The translations under genes were made by a program, and so were the position numbers. The notes under the pieces were generated by a model that was not told the origin of the DNA, ran no database searches, and worked only from the letters and a program-made list of their open reading frames with translations. This document shows, piece by piece, positions 42,309 to 50,799 of a stretch of DNA of 64,000 bases (position 1 is the stretch's first letter; every line of letters starts with the position of its first letter). The DNA comes from Maribacter forsetii DSM 18668 (GTDB lineage Bacteria > Bacteroidota > Bacteroidia > Flavobacteriales > Flavobacteriaceae). Location: positions 4,291,001 through 4,355,000 of the forward strand of contig NZ_JQLH01000001.1 of assembly GCF_000744105.1 (NCBI RefSeq). Reading direction: 5' to 3'.

Positions 42309-43118
42309 ATGTCCTGCAAAAACTGCTCTTCAACTCTAGTAAACTATTCTTTATTTTGTAATCAATGTGGTGCTAAAATTGTTAATGATAGATTAACTAT
42401 AAAAGGACTAGCCACCGACCTTTCGAATAATCTTCTTGGCTGGGACAATAAATTTTTCTTTACCATAAAAAACTTATTATTAAGACCCCATGTTGTCTTC
42501 AGAGAATATCTTGGCGGCACAAGAAAGCGCTATATGAATCCTTTTACCATTCTAGGATTAACAACTGCTATAGCCATATTTTTATTCAATTTTTTCGCGG
42601 ATCAATACCTAGCTCTCAACCTAGAATCAAGTAAGCAATCAATTTCCATAATGTCAAATATGATGGAGAAACAAATAGGAGATAGTTTTGACAAAGTAGC
42701 ATATGAAAAAGAAGTCCTAGAAATTAATACTAATGCAAGTTCATTCATGCTCAAGTATTTCAACTTGTTAGTAATTTTATTAATGCCACTTTACACCTAT
42801 ATGGCTTTTCTTGTTTACCGAAAACCCTATAATTATGCGGAACATTTGATAATTAACTCTTACATACAAAGCATTTCTTTTATAGTTACATCAATAATCT
42901 TTACAATTTCAGTTTTTACATCGCCATCTGTTTATCTTATAACAGTATTCTTTTTAGTTTTTTATTATACATACGCTTATGGAAAACTTTACAATTTAAG
43001 CGTTGCAGAATCAATTCTTAAAGTTTTACTATTTATGGCTATTCTTGCAGGGACTTTAATTATATTTTTTATTTTGTCCATTGGTTTTGGATATATTCTT
43101 GCAGCATTATCGTCTTAA
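42309..43118 (+). CDS. DUF3667 membrane protein with zinc ribbon
   Basis: The 269-residue protein begins with a zinc-ribbon (MSCKNC, then CNQCG at residues 22-26), followed by the DUF3667 signature TRKRYMNPFTILGLTTAI and five or so membrane helices up to the C-terminus. The zinc ribbon would face the cytosol. The family is restricted to Bacteroidota and has no known function. It lies between the outer-membrane gene and recX; the recX start is 26 bases away, so the two may be co-transcribed. Confidence 0.85.
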   Translation: MSCKNCSSTLVNYSLFCNQCGAKIVNDRLTIKGLATDLSNNLLGWDNKFFFTIKNLLLRPHVVFREYLGGTRKRYMNPFTILGLTTAIAIFLFNFFADQYLALNLESSKQSISIMSNMMEKQIGDSFDKVAYEKEVLEINTNASSFMLKYFNLLVILLMPLYTYMAFLVYRKPYNYAEHLIINSYIQSISFIVTSIIFTISVFTSPSVYLITVFFLVFYYTYAYGKLYNLSVAESILKVLLFMAILAGTLIIFFILSIGFGYILAALSS

Positions 43119-43144
43119 TTTTAAATACTATCTAAATTTCTAAT

Positions 43145-43621
43145 TTGAACGAAAAAACTAAAGGCTACACTGTTCAGGAAGCTACTAAAAAAATAGAAAG
43201 CTACTGTGCTTACCAAGATCGCTGCCATAAAGAAGTAGTTTCAAAATTGAAAGACATGGGTATGATCCCATTAGCAGTCGATACCATTATTGCCCAACTT
43301 ATTGAAGACCGGTTTTTAAACGAAGAACGCTTTGCAAAGAGTTTTGCTCGTGGCAAATTCAACATTAAAAAATGGGGAAAAAATAGAATTGTCAGAGAAC
43401 TGAAATTCAGAAATATTTCTAAATACAATATTACTACTGCCTTAAAAGAAATTGAACCTGAAGCATACCTAACTACTTTAGATGATTTAGCTCATAAAAG
43501 ATTGCAGCAAATTACCGAAACCAATATTCAAAAGCGTAGAAAAAAACTAGCCGATTATTTATTATACAGAGGCTGGGAAAGTCACTTGGTTTATGAGAAA
43601 TTAAGGGAATTGATTCCTTAA
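43145..43621 (+). CDS. recX: RecX-family regulator of RecA
   Basis: The 158-residue protein has the helical RecX repeat pattern (YTVQEATKKIESYCAYQDRC, LIEDRFLNEERFAKSFARGK, WGKNRIVRELKFR, KLADYLLYRGWE). RecX binds RecA filaments and limits their activity in the cytosol. The start is TTG at 43145; no ATG is available nearby and the first family-conserved residues follow closely. recA is not adjacent. The 3' end overlaps the cupin gene by 4 bases. Confidence 0.9.
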   Translation: MNEKTKGYTVQEATKKIESYCAYQDRCHKEVVSKLKDMGMIPLAVDTIIAQLIEDRFLNEERFAKSFARGKFNIKKWGKNRIVRELKFRNISKYNITTALKEIEPEAYLTTLDDLAHKRLQQITETNIQKRRKKLADYLLYRGWESHLVYEKLRELIP

Positions 43622-44478
43622 GCTTTTAACGTACTATTCGTTCTAGAAATAGCCTTTTCATTTTTCCAATCTATCCAATCTTGCCCTTTTAGCTTTCGCA
43701 TAAGCACATCATAATAACGCATTATAAGAATATTATACGATGCTTTCGCCAAGTTTTTGGGATTACGCGCCAATGCACGTAAACTCATTGAGAAGCCCGG
43801 AGTATTGTATTTCATATAATGCCAATAACCTTCTGGCATATATAAAACTTCTCCATGAGAGAGGGTTGTTTTAAATCCGTTTGCATTTTTTAATGCCGGC
43901 CACTTGTCATAATCCGGATTTGAGAAATCTATGCTCTCATGGGTAATTAACGAATGTGGTACCTTATATAGATTTTCCGTTTCTGACTGCGGAAACAGCA
44001 CTACCTCTTTTTCTCCATCGAAATGAAAGTGAAATATATTCGCCAAATCAATATCGTAATGCATAAAAGTGTAAGAGTCACGTCCGCCAAAAAACATCAT
44101 TGGCACCCCTTTTAAAAGTCTTAATCCGAAATCAGGAAACTTATAATCCTTTTGCAGTGCTGGTACTTCCTTCAAAATATTCCAAAGAAATATTCTATAC
44201 TTGGTAGGCTCTTTCTTCAATAAATCCACATATGCCGACATTTTCATTTTGGCATGCGGTTCATTGAAACCATCTTTATGCTGCACAGGTCTATCATCAT
44301 ATAAAGGCACCGTGATATCACCAGCTATTTCCTTAATATAATCTAGATTCCACTTTTTAAAAGCAGGCCAATCTTCAATAGCCTGTTCTAACACAACAGG
44401 CTTTTGAGGTTTAAAGTAATCTTTAATAAAGTGCTCCTTGGTAATATGTTTTACCCTTGGAATATCTGCTAACTTCAA
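43618..44478 (-). CDS. Cupin-like (JmjC-type) Fe(II)/2-oxoglutarate oxygenase
   Basis: The 286-residue protein belongs to the cupin_8/JmjC-like group. The metal ligands are probably His140 and Asp142 (FMHYDID) and His220 (GYWHYM); a 2-oxoglutarate-binding Lys/Thr is expected around TENLYKV. Members hydroxylate side chains of proteins (for example ribosomal proteins) or small molecules; the substrate here is unknown. A TACCTTTG -7 box lies upstream. It is at the end of the biotin cluster, but a functional link is not shown. Confidence 0.85.
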   Translation of the reverse strand: MKLADIPRVKHITKEHFIKDYFKPQKPVVLEQAIEDWPAFKKWNLDYIKEIAGDITVPLYDDRPVQHKDGFNEPHAKMKMSAYVDLLKKEPTKYRIFLWNILKEVPALQKDYKFPDFGLRLLKGVPMMFFGGRDSYTFMHYDIDLANIFHFHFDGEKEVVLFPQSETENLYKVPHSLITHESIDFSNPDYDKWPALKNANGFKTTLSHGEVLYMPEGYWHYMKYNTPGFSMSLRALARNPKNLAKASYNILIMRYYDVLMRKLKGQDWIDWKNEKAISRTNSTLKA

Positions 44479-44502
44479 TTACACATGGTTTTTTAGGGAA
44501 AA

Positions 44503-44510
44503 CAAAGGTA
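44503..44510 (-). promoter_or_regulatory. -7 box of the cupin-like gene
   Basis: TACCTTTG on the minus strand matches TAnnTTTG, 25 bases upstream of the ATG at 44478. Confidence 0.45.
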
Positions 44511-44555
44511 ATTAACGTTAAGAAAATAATTTCTTAAAAATGTAATAATGTAGTA

Positions 44556-45650
44556 TTATTCAACAATTTTGGCTTTTTGCTTCGCAGTTTCATTACGCTC
44601 AATAGAATGACCGGGTCTAGACCATTTTGGTTTTTCACCTAAAGATTCAATCTGAGAATCTTCTGCTTCTACAGTTTTAGGTTGTGATACCTTTGTAAAT
44701 GGCTTTTGCGGATTTAGACCTAACATTTTAAACATCGCCATATCTTCATTTACATCAGGATTTGGAGTCGTCAATAACTTATCGCCTGCAAAAATAGAAT
44801 TGGCACCGGCAAAGAAACACATTGCCTGTCCTTCTCTACTCATTTCCGTACGACCTGCAGATAAACGTACCTGCGTCTCTGGCATTACTATTCTTGTAGT
44901 AGCTACCATACGGATCATATCCCATATAGAAACTGGCTCTATATCTTCCATAGGTGTACCTTCTACGGCAACCAATGCATTAATTGGCACTGATTCCGGT
45001 TGCGGATTCAATGATGTCAAAGCAACTAACATACCTGCTCTATCTTCCAATGCTTCACCCATCCCAATAATACCACCGCTACAAACGGTTACATTACTTT
45101 TACGAACATTTTCAATAGTATCTAAACGATCCTCAAAGGCACGTGTAGAAATAACATCTTTATAATAATCTTCTGAAGTATCTAAATTGTGGTTGTAAGC
45201 GTATAAACCTGCCTCTGCCAAACGTTTTGCCTGATTCTCTGTAATCATACCTAACGTACAGCAAACCTCCATATCAAGCTTGTTAATGGTACGTACCATT
45301 TCTAATACTTGATCAAATTCAGGTCCGTCTTTTACGTTTCTCCACGCAGCACCCATACATACACGAGAACTACCAGATGCTTTTGCTCTTAGCGCCTGAG
45401 CTTTTACCTGAGAAACAGCCATAAGATCGTTACCCTCAATATCCGTGTGATAACGTGCTGCTTGCGGACAATAGCCACAATCTTCTGGACAACCACCTGT
45501 TTTAATAGAAAGCAATGTAGAAACTTGTACCGTATTGGGATCATGATTTTTCCTGTGTACGGTTGCAGCTTCATAAAGTAGCTCCATTAAAGGCTTGTTG
45601 TATATTTCTAGGATTTCTTCTTTTGACCAATTATGTCTTGCTTTGCTCAT
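44556..45650 (-). CDS. bioB: Biotin synthase
   Basis: The radical-SAM enzyme inserts sulfur into dethiobiotin. The 364-residue protein carries the 4Fe-4S motif with Cys54, Cys58 and Cys61 (GGCPEDCGYCPQ), the 2Fe-2S cysteines further on (VCMGAAWR, CCTLG, CSGGIIGMGE) and the Arg of the second cluster site in VRLSAGRTEM. It is the last biotin gene in the minus-strand cluster. A separate -7 box suggests it has its own promoter in the 102-base gap after the ketosynthase gene. Confidence 0.97.
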   Translation of the reverse strand: MSKARHNWSKEEILEIYNKPLMELLYEAATVHRKNHDPNTVQVSTLLSIKTGGCPEDCGYCPQAARYHTDIEGNDLMAVSQVKAQALRAKASGSSRVCMGAAWRNVKDGPEFDQVLEMVRTINKLDMEVCCTLGMITENQAKRLAEAGLYAYNHNLDTSEDYYKDVISTRAFEDRLDTIENVRKSNVTVCSGGIIGMGEALEDRAGMLVALTSLNPQPESVPINALVAVEGTPMEDIEPVSIWDMIRMVATTRIVMPETQVRLSAGRTEMSREGQAMCFFAGANSIFAGDKLLTTPNPDVNEDMAMFKMLGLNPQKPFTKVSQPKTVEAEDSQIESLGEKPKWSRPGHSIERNETAKQKAKIVE

Positions 45651-45675
45651 ATAATCTTAGGTTGTTACCAGGGTT

Positions 45676-45683
45676 CAAAAATA
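45676..45683 (-). promoter_or_regulatory. -7 box of bioB
   Basis: TATTTTTG on the minus strand matches TAnnTTTG and lies 26 bases upstream of the bioB ATG. Confidence 0.5.
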
Positions 45684-45752
45684 ACGGAATTTATACTGAA
45701 AAAATAATTGGATGTTTTTAAAATAATAACTTACCGCGTTGTCTAAAGTTGA

Positions 45753-46964
45753 TTATTCATTTTTACATATCAAAATACTTACCGCATTTCCACCAAAACC
45801 TACAGCATTTACCAGTATTTTTTTAAGATTACTATTCGTAGATTCTGATGCTACAAAAGGTACTGAAATCATCTTGTTATGCTGCAACATTAAAATCGCT
45901 AATTCTAGATTTAGCATTCCGGATGTAGCGAACGTATGACCTATCTTCCATTTATTAGTGGTCAATTGAGGCATATTTTCACCAAATATATCTTTAATGG
46001 CATTAAATTCTGATGAGTCTCCTTTTATAGTACCTGGCGCATGCATTACAATAGCATCTACCTCAGCAGGATTTAAATTACCCAAAGCCATTTTCATGGA
46101 TTTTTGAAAGCAAACGGCGTTCGCGGAAATGGAAGTATTATGTTTTAATATTTCCGTAGCAAACCCTACGCCTTCAATCACTGCTAAAGCATTTTCTACA
46201 ATACCCGTTTCTAAACACGCCACCGAGGCTGCTTCACCTAATATCATGGTATTGTAATGTTTTTCCATGTTTAATGCTTGGCAAGGATAACTTCGGCTAC
46301 GCTCAGTTACCACTAAGTTATCGACTACTGAATCTGTATTCGACTCAGGTGCTTTTGCATAAATCTTTAATGCCTTCATTTGGGCAATGGTGAAATTGGT
46401 CAATGGAGCTTCACTGGCACCCACCAAAAATTTAGTTGACATACCACTTGTTAGCCACGCCACTCCATTCAATACCGAATGTAAGCCTGTGGAACAAGTA
46501 ATGGAATGTGATATTTCTGGACCTGTGGCTCCTAAATCATGCGATACCCATGATGATATATTACCAAGTGTGGTAGTAGGTGAACTTAATGTAGATGAAA
46601 TACCAGTATCCAAAAATTCAGCATGATATTCTTCAAACAACTTTGTAGCCCCTCTAGAAGAGCCCATGTTAATACCGAATTCAGCTGTATTTTCCCAACC
46701 AGATTGCTTCACCGCCATTCTTGAAGCTACCATTGCAAATAACACACTGTCATCTAATTTTCTGTATTTACTATCAGACTCCCTTAGTTCTTCTACTAGT
46801 AATCTTGCAGATGTAGATAAGGGTGCCGCCCAAGTTTCAGAACCATTTATTTCTGATAAAGAAAAGTAATGATCATCGTTCTGATATGATTGCCAAGCTT
46901 CTTCTAACGTACTACCTAAAGGTGACATTGAAGCTATTGCTGTTATGGATATTTTTTCTTTCAA
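45753..46964 (-). CDS. Beta-ketoacyl-ACP synthase-like protein in the biotin cluster
   Basis: The 403-residue protein is a thiolase-fold ketosynthase with an intact Cys-His-His triad: Cys157 (SITCSTGLHSV), His308 (VMHAPGT) and His343 (KIGHTFATSGM). It would extend acyl chains; between bioA and bioB it could help make the pimeloyl moiety or divert an intermediate, since no bioC or bioH gene is in the cluster. The start lies 8 bases after the bioA stop. About residues 211-227 (NTDSVVDNLVVTERSRS region) are an insertion encoded by a REP-like palindrome at 46286-46322. The rest of the protein is complete. Confidence 0.88.
   Translation of the reverse strand: MKEKISITAIASMSPLGSTLEEAWQSYQNDDHYFSLSEINGSETWAAPLSTSARLLVEELRESDSKYRKLDDSVLFAMVASRMAVKQSGWENTAEFGINMGSSRGATKLFEEYHAEFLDTGISSTLSSPTTTLGNISSWVSHDLGATGPEISHSITCSTGLHSVLNGVAWLTSGMSTKFLVGASEAPLTNFTIAQMKALKIYAKAPESNTDSVVDNLVVTERSRSYPCQALNMEKHYNTMILGEAASVACLETGIVENALAVIEGVGFATEILKHNTSISANAVCFQKSMKMALGNLNPAEVDAIVMHAPGTIKGDSSEFNAIKDIFGENMPQLTTNKWKIGHTFATSGMLNLELAILMLQHNKMISVPFVASESTNSNLKKILVNAVGFGGNAVSILICKNE
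46286..46322. repeat. REP-like palindrome inside the ketosynthase gene
   Basis: GATAACTT (46286-46293) and AAGTTATC (46315-46322) bracket a core containing TTCGGCTACGCTCAGTTACC. The core has the form of the short palindromic repeats (CTTCGACTACGCTCAGT type) that I know as dispersed in many Bacteroidota and Cyanobacteria genomes. Here it is read in frame on the minus strand as TERSRS. Only one copy was seen in this window, so the assignment to a genomic family needs the whole genome. Confidence 0.6.
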
Positions 46965-46972
46965 ATTCTAAT

Positions 46973-48247
46973 CTAAAATGTATCTAAAGCCTCAGTGATT
47001 GCGTCGTAAATCTTCTGAAGTTGAATATCTGTAATTACGTAAGGTGGTAACGTATAAATAGTATTACCTAAAGGTCTTAACAACACCCCTCTTTCCAAAA
47101 AGAAATTATAAAGTTCGTCTCGCAAGCTACCATAACGTTCCATTTTTATTTCAAGGTCTATGGCAAGAATAGCACCCATTACCCTAACCTCTTTTACTTT
47201 TTTATGATTCTGAATTTTGCTAGCATATGCGTTATGAGCATTTTCAATATAGTTTCTTCTTTCTATAATTTCTGGTGAATTTAAAAGTTCAATTCCTGCC
47301 AAAGCAGCTGCACAACCTAAAGGATGCGCGCTAAAAGTATGCGCATGAAAAAAACCTTTATGCACCTCATCACTAAGAAAACGGTCATAAATTTTCTGTG
47401 AACAACTGGTAATACTCAAAGGAAACATACCAGCCGTTAAAGCCTTACTTAGACAAATAATATCAGGCTTGTTCGATAAATGATCCGATGCAAAGTTCTT
47501 TCCTGTTTTACCAAAACCGGTCATTATTTCATCGGCAATACATAACACCTCATGTTTTTGACATAGACTTATTAAAGCATCTAATCCTTCTGCAGAATGA
47601 AATTTCATACCGGCAGCTCCTTGTACTAAAGGTTCAAAAACAAATGCCGCACAATCATTTTCATCTAAAATTTTAGAAAGCGTGGTTTTTACCTCTTCAA
47701 TATTATCTTCTTGCGGAACAGGTATTCGCACCACTTTTAACAGGAAATCTTCAAACGGACCGTTATAAGATGACAGACCGGATGCACTCATAGCTCCGAA
47801 TGTATCGCCATGAAAACCATCTTCAAAAGCAATTAACGTATCTCTTTTCTCCCCATTATTATGAAAATATTGAAGCGACATTTTTATCGCAGCTTCAATA
47901 GCGGTAGAACCATTATCGTTGAAGAATAGCTTTGCTTGATTATCCGGCAAAATGGCCATTAATTTTTCTGATAATTCTATTGCCGGCTCGTGCGTAAGAC
48001 CACTGAACATTACAAAATCTAACTTCTGCATTTGCTGGCTCATTGCCGAGATTATATCATCATTTGCATGACCATACATTACGGTATACCAAGATGCAAT
48101 ACCATCAATATATTCTTTTCCTTCCTCATCAAACAATAAAGCACCCTTTGCCCTAGTTATTGGTAACTGTGGTTTACCCAACTTATGCTGGGTCAATGGA
48201 TGCCATAAATATTTTTTATCTCGACTAGATAGATTTTCCACTTTCAT
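46973..48247 (-). CDS. bioA: Adenosylmethionine-8-amino-7-oxononanoate aminotransferase
   Basis: BioA converts KAPA to DAPA with SAM as amino donor, in the cytosol. The 424-residue protein has the aminotransferase class-III landmarks: HPLTQHK near the N-terminus (typical of BioA), DGIASWYTVMYGHAN, FFNDNGSTAIEAAIKM, the CIADEIMTGFGKTG cofactor region, and the PLP-lysine in LSKALTAGMFPLS. It is divergent from the GT39-type gene, whose start lies 63 bases away, so it is separated from bioD and bioF by an intrusive gene. Confidence 0.96.
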   Translation of the reverse strand: MKVENLSSRDKKYLWHPLTQHKLGKPQLPITRAKGALLFDEEGKEYIDGIASWYTVMYGHANDDIISAMSQQMQKLDFVMFSGLTHEPAIELSEKLMAILPDNQAKLFFNDNGSTAIEAAIKMSLQYFHNNGEKRDTLIAFEDGFHGDTFGAMSASGLSSYNGPFEDFLLKVVRIPVPQEDNIEEVKTTLSKILDENDCAAFVFEPLVQGAAGMKFHSAEGLDALISLCQKHEVLCIADEIMTGFGKTGKNFASDHLSNKPDIICLSKALTAGMFPLSITSCSQKIYDRFLSDEVHKGFFHAHTFSAHPLGCAAALAGIELLNSPEIIERRNYIENAHNAYASKIQNHKKVKEVRVMGAILAIDLEIKMERYGSLRDELYNFFLERGVLLRPLGNTIYTLPPYVITDIQLQKIYDAITEALDTF

Positions 48248-48310
48248 AGAATTTATAATTCTTCATTTTATCTATCTTGCAAAGATCGGGAAATAAATTG
48301 CAATAAATAG

Positions 48311-49792
48311 ATGCCTCTAGAAAGAAACAAAAATGCCTTTTTAAATTTTTCCCAAATGAAAAATACTACTGTATTTCTCATTCTTTCTTTAATCACCTTT
48401 TTTATACGATTTCCCTTCTTCTTTAGAGATTACATAGATCGCGATGAAAGCACGTTTATACTATTAGGGCAATCTTGGGCAAATGGTTTTCTACCCTACA
48501 CACAATTATGGGATTTGAAGCCACCGCTAACTTTTGCATTCTTTGCCGCAATTATTTCTGTTTTCGGTAAAAGTTTTGTCGCCATTAGGTTTGCCGGCGC
48601 TCTTCTAGTGGCTATTACTACCTATTTCACTTACAAAATTTCATTAAAAACCATATCTAAAAAAGCCTCTATAATAGTTGGGATATGCTGCATTTTTCTA
48701 CTAAGTTTATTTGGTAGTCTACAAGGTGTAATGTCCGAACATATTTGTATTGCGCTTTTTGTGCCAGCCATTTATCTTTTGCAAACTAAAAAGTCTCTCG
48801 GTTATATTTTCTTTGCAGGACTATTAATGGGTGCAACTGTTATGGTAAAATTAAACATGGCTTTTCCCATTCTATTCATTGGTATATTCTTGACATATGA
48901 GGCTATTTTTAAAAAGACAAGCGTATCTCTGTTTCATGTTTTACTATTTGGAACGGGTGTTATCACAGTAATTTTAGCGACTATTGTACCATACTTTATA
49001 ACCGATCAAACTTATATCTGGTGGGAGTCTGTAGTATTGGCACCATTAGAATATACCGGAGCAAGAAGATATTCTATTTTTAAACTGTCACCTATTTTCG
49101 TCATTACAGGACTTTTTATTCTTTATGCCTACAAAAATAAAAAGCTCGATTTTAAAAACAGAACCGTACAACTGCTATTAATTGCCATGATCGGTGTATT
49201 ATTCTCTTTTGCAAAAGGAGGAAGAATCAACGGTCATTACCTTATTCAATTGCATCCCATGTTACTTATTCTGGTTGCGATAGTTAGCTACAACTTAGTA
49301 ATACAGTACAAACCTAAACTACCAGTTTATGCCGCATTTATCGCATTATTGATACCCGCTGAAAGTTATCTGGAATATGTGAACGTTTTACAAAATAAAT
49401 TTGAAAAGGGCACATTCTTCAATGGAGAAGGCTTTGCTGCACCGCAGTATATTTTAGAACATAATTTAGATACCGAAAACATAATGTTTTTTGAGTATCA
49501 TATTGGCTATTGGAATTTAGACACTTTACCACCTACAACTGCTTCTACTCACCCAAGTAATATTTGTAGAAATGAATTATTTACCTTTTACGGTAATCCT
49601 AGAAAAAACTCTGTTGAAGAAATTAAATATATCATGCATGAATTACGACCCCAAACAGTGGTTATTCGAAAAGAAAAGCGAATTTTCGATAAAAAAGAAG
49701 TTGAGGAAAACGAATATATAGACGCCTATTTAGCTAAAAATTATAAAGTAATTGCTACAGTAGACAATGCCCAAATTTTACAGCGACTATAA
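48311..49792 (+). CDS. GT39/ArnT-like membrane glycosyltransferase
   Basis: The 493-residue protein has about ten membrane helices and the ArnT/PMT-type hallmark of an acidic pair near the first periplasmic loop (FRDYIDRDESTFIL), followed by SWANGFLPYTQLWDLKPP and a soluble C-terminal region of about 120 residues (NLDTENIMFFEYHIG). It would transfer a sugar from a polyprenyl phosphate donor to a lipid or protein outside the inner membrane. The likely true start is the ATG at 48356 (after 15 residues) or 48311. It lies on the opposite strand within the biotin cluster and overlaps bioD by 6 bases. Confidence 0.78.
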   Translation: MPLERNKNAFLNFSQMKNTTVFLILSLITFFIRFPFFFRDYIDRDESTFILLGQSWANGFLPYTQLWDLKPPLTFAFFAAIISVFGKSFVAIRFAGALLVAITTYFTYKISLKTISKKASIIVGICCIFLLSLFGSLQGVMSEHICIALFVPAIYLLQTKKSLGYIFFAGLLMGATVMVKLNMAFPILFIGIFLTYEAIFKKTSVSLFHVLLFGTGVITVILATIVPYFITDQTYIWWESVVLAPLEYTGARRYSIFKLSPIFVITGLFILYAYKNKKLDFKNRTVQLLLIAMIGVLFSFAKGGRINGHYLIQLHPMLLILVAIVSYNLVIQYKPKLPVYAAFIALLIPAESYLEYVNVLQNKFEKGTFFNGEGFAAPQYILEHNLDTENIMFFEYHIGYWNLDTLPPTTASTHPSNICRNELFTFYGNPRKNSVEEIKYIMHELRPQTVVIRKEKRIFDKKEVEENEYIDAYLAKNYKVIATVDNAQILQRL

Positions 49793-50404
49793 GGTTCTTA
49801 AAACACCTTGAAATTTATCGGCATATTTTTTAATGACCTCTTTGGTGAATTCCTTTTCTTCATCAACCCTACCAATTAGAGATACACCGGTCTTTTGAAG
49901 AATAATATCTTCTGTATACTTATTTTCTTCACCGCTAAAAATCACCGCCACTTCATACCCTTTGTGCAACAACCAGTTTATTGTCAATAATGAGTGATTG
50001 ATACTACCTAGATAATTTCTAGAAACCACTACAACTTTATAATCTGGCATAATAATATCGAACATGGTATCTTCCTCATTTAACGGTACCAGAATTCCAC
50101 CCGAACCTTCAATGACCAAATCATTAGCCGTTTCTGGCTCATTAATATGAAATCTATCAATTCTAATACCTTCTATCTCAGCCGCTGCATGCGGACTCAT
50201 TGGTAATTTTAAATTATAACTACTTGGGTGAAATTTAGAGGTATCATTAGAAATAAGTGCTTTCACTTTATCAGTGTCCGTATTTTCTAAATCACCAGCT
50301 TGTACAGGCTTCCAATAATCTGCGTTTAATGCTTCGGTAAAAATTGCAGATGCTATAGTTTTACCAACCTCAGTTGAAATTCCTGTTACAAATATCTTTT
50401 GCAT
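49787..50404 (-). CDS. bioD: Dethiobiotin synthetase
   Basis: BioD closes the ureido ring of dethiobiotin from DAPA, CO2 and ATP. The 205-residue protein has the P-loop GISTEVGKT (residues 8-16), the WKPVQAGD segment typical of the family, VIEGSGGILVPL and the adenine-binding end. It is 6 bases downstream of the DUF2007 gene. Its stop overlaps the convergent GT39-type gene by 6 bases. Confidence 0.95.
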   Translation of the reverse strand: MQKIFVTGISTEVGKTIASAIFTEALNADYWKPVQAGDLENTDTDKVKALISNDTSKFHPSSYNLKLPMSPHAAAEIEGIRIDRFHINEPETANDLVIEGSGGILVPLNEEDTMFDIIMPDYKVVVVSRNYLGSINHSLLTINWLLHKGYEVAVIFSGEENKYTEDIILQKTGVSLIGRVDEEKEFTKEVIKKYADKFQGVLRTL

Positions 50405-50410
50405 TCTATT

Positions 50411-50794
50411 TTAGTTTGAATTAGTGATCATTCCACAATTTAGGCACTTATATTTTCTTTTCTCAAAAAAAGGGAAAAGTTTATAAAATACCCCCTTACT
50501 GTTATAATACGGTTCAGATTTCTGAGCTTTACAATTAGGGCAAATGATGGGGTTACCCTCAATATCCACAGCATAAGCCCTAATTTCGTCATAAATTGCA
50601 ATTGCCCTTTCTTTATCTTTTGAATACACCTGCAATTTAACTCCGCCAATTGCATTACTTATAAGTGGGTCAGAATTTAAAGTATTTTCATCCCTAAGAA
50701 ATACCGGTATACCCTCAGACTCCAATTTACCTTTAACAATCTGTACATCGGCAACATACTCAAATGAAGCCAGCTGATAAAATTTATCTTTCAT
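50411..50794 (-). CDS. DUF2007 domain protein with C-terminal zinc ribbon
   Basis: The 127-residue protein has an N-terminal DUF2007-like domain (YQLASFEYVADVQIVKGKLE, IPVFLRDENTLN) followed by a zinc-ribbon with CPNCKAQ and CLNCGM (near residues 88-123). The DUF2007 domain is a small signal-transduction-like module of unknown role. It sits between bioF and bioD with gaps of 5 and 6 bases, so it is co-transcribed and perhaps involved in biotin metabolism or regulation, but no such function is known to me. Confidence 0.8.
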   Translation of the reverse strand: MKDKFYQLASFEYVADVQIVKGKLESEGIPVFLRDENTLNSDPLISNAIGGVKLQVYSKDKERAIAIYDEIRAYAVDIEGNPIICPNCKAQKSEPYYNSKGVFYKLFPFFEKRKYKCLNCGMITNSN

Positions 50795-50799
50795 CCTAT

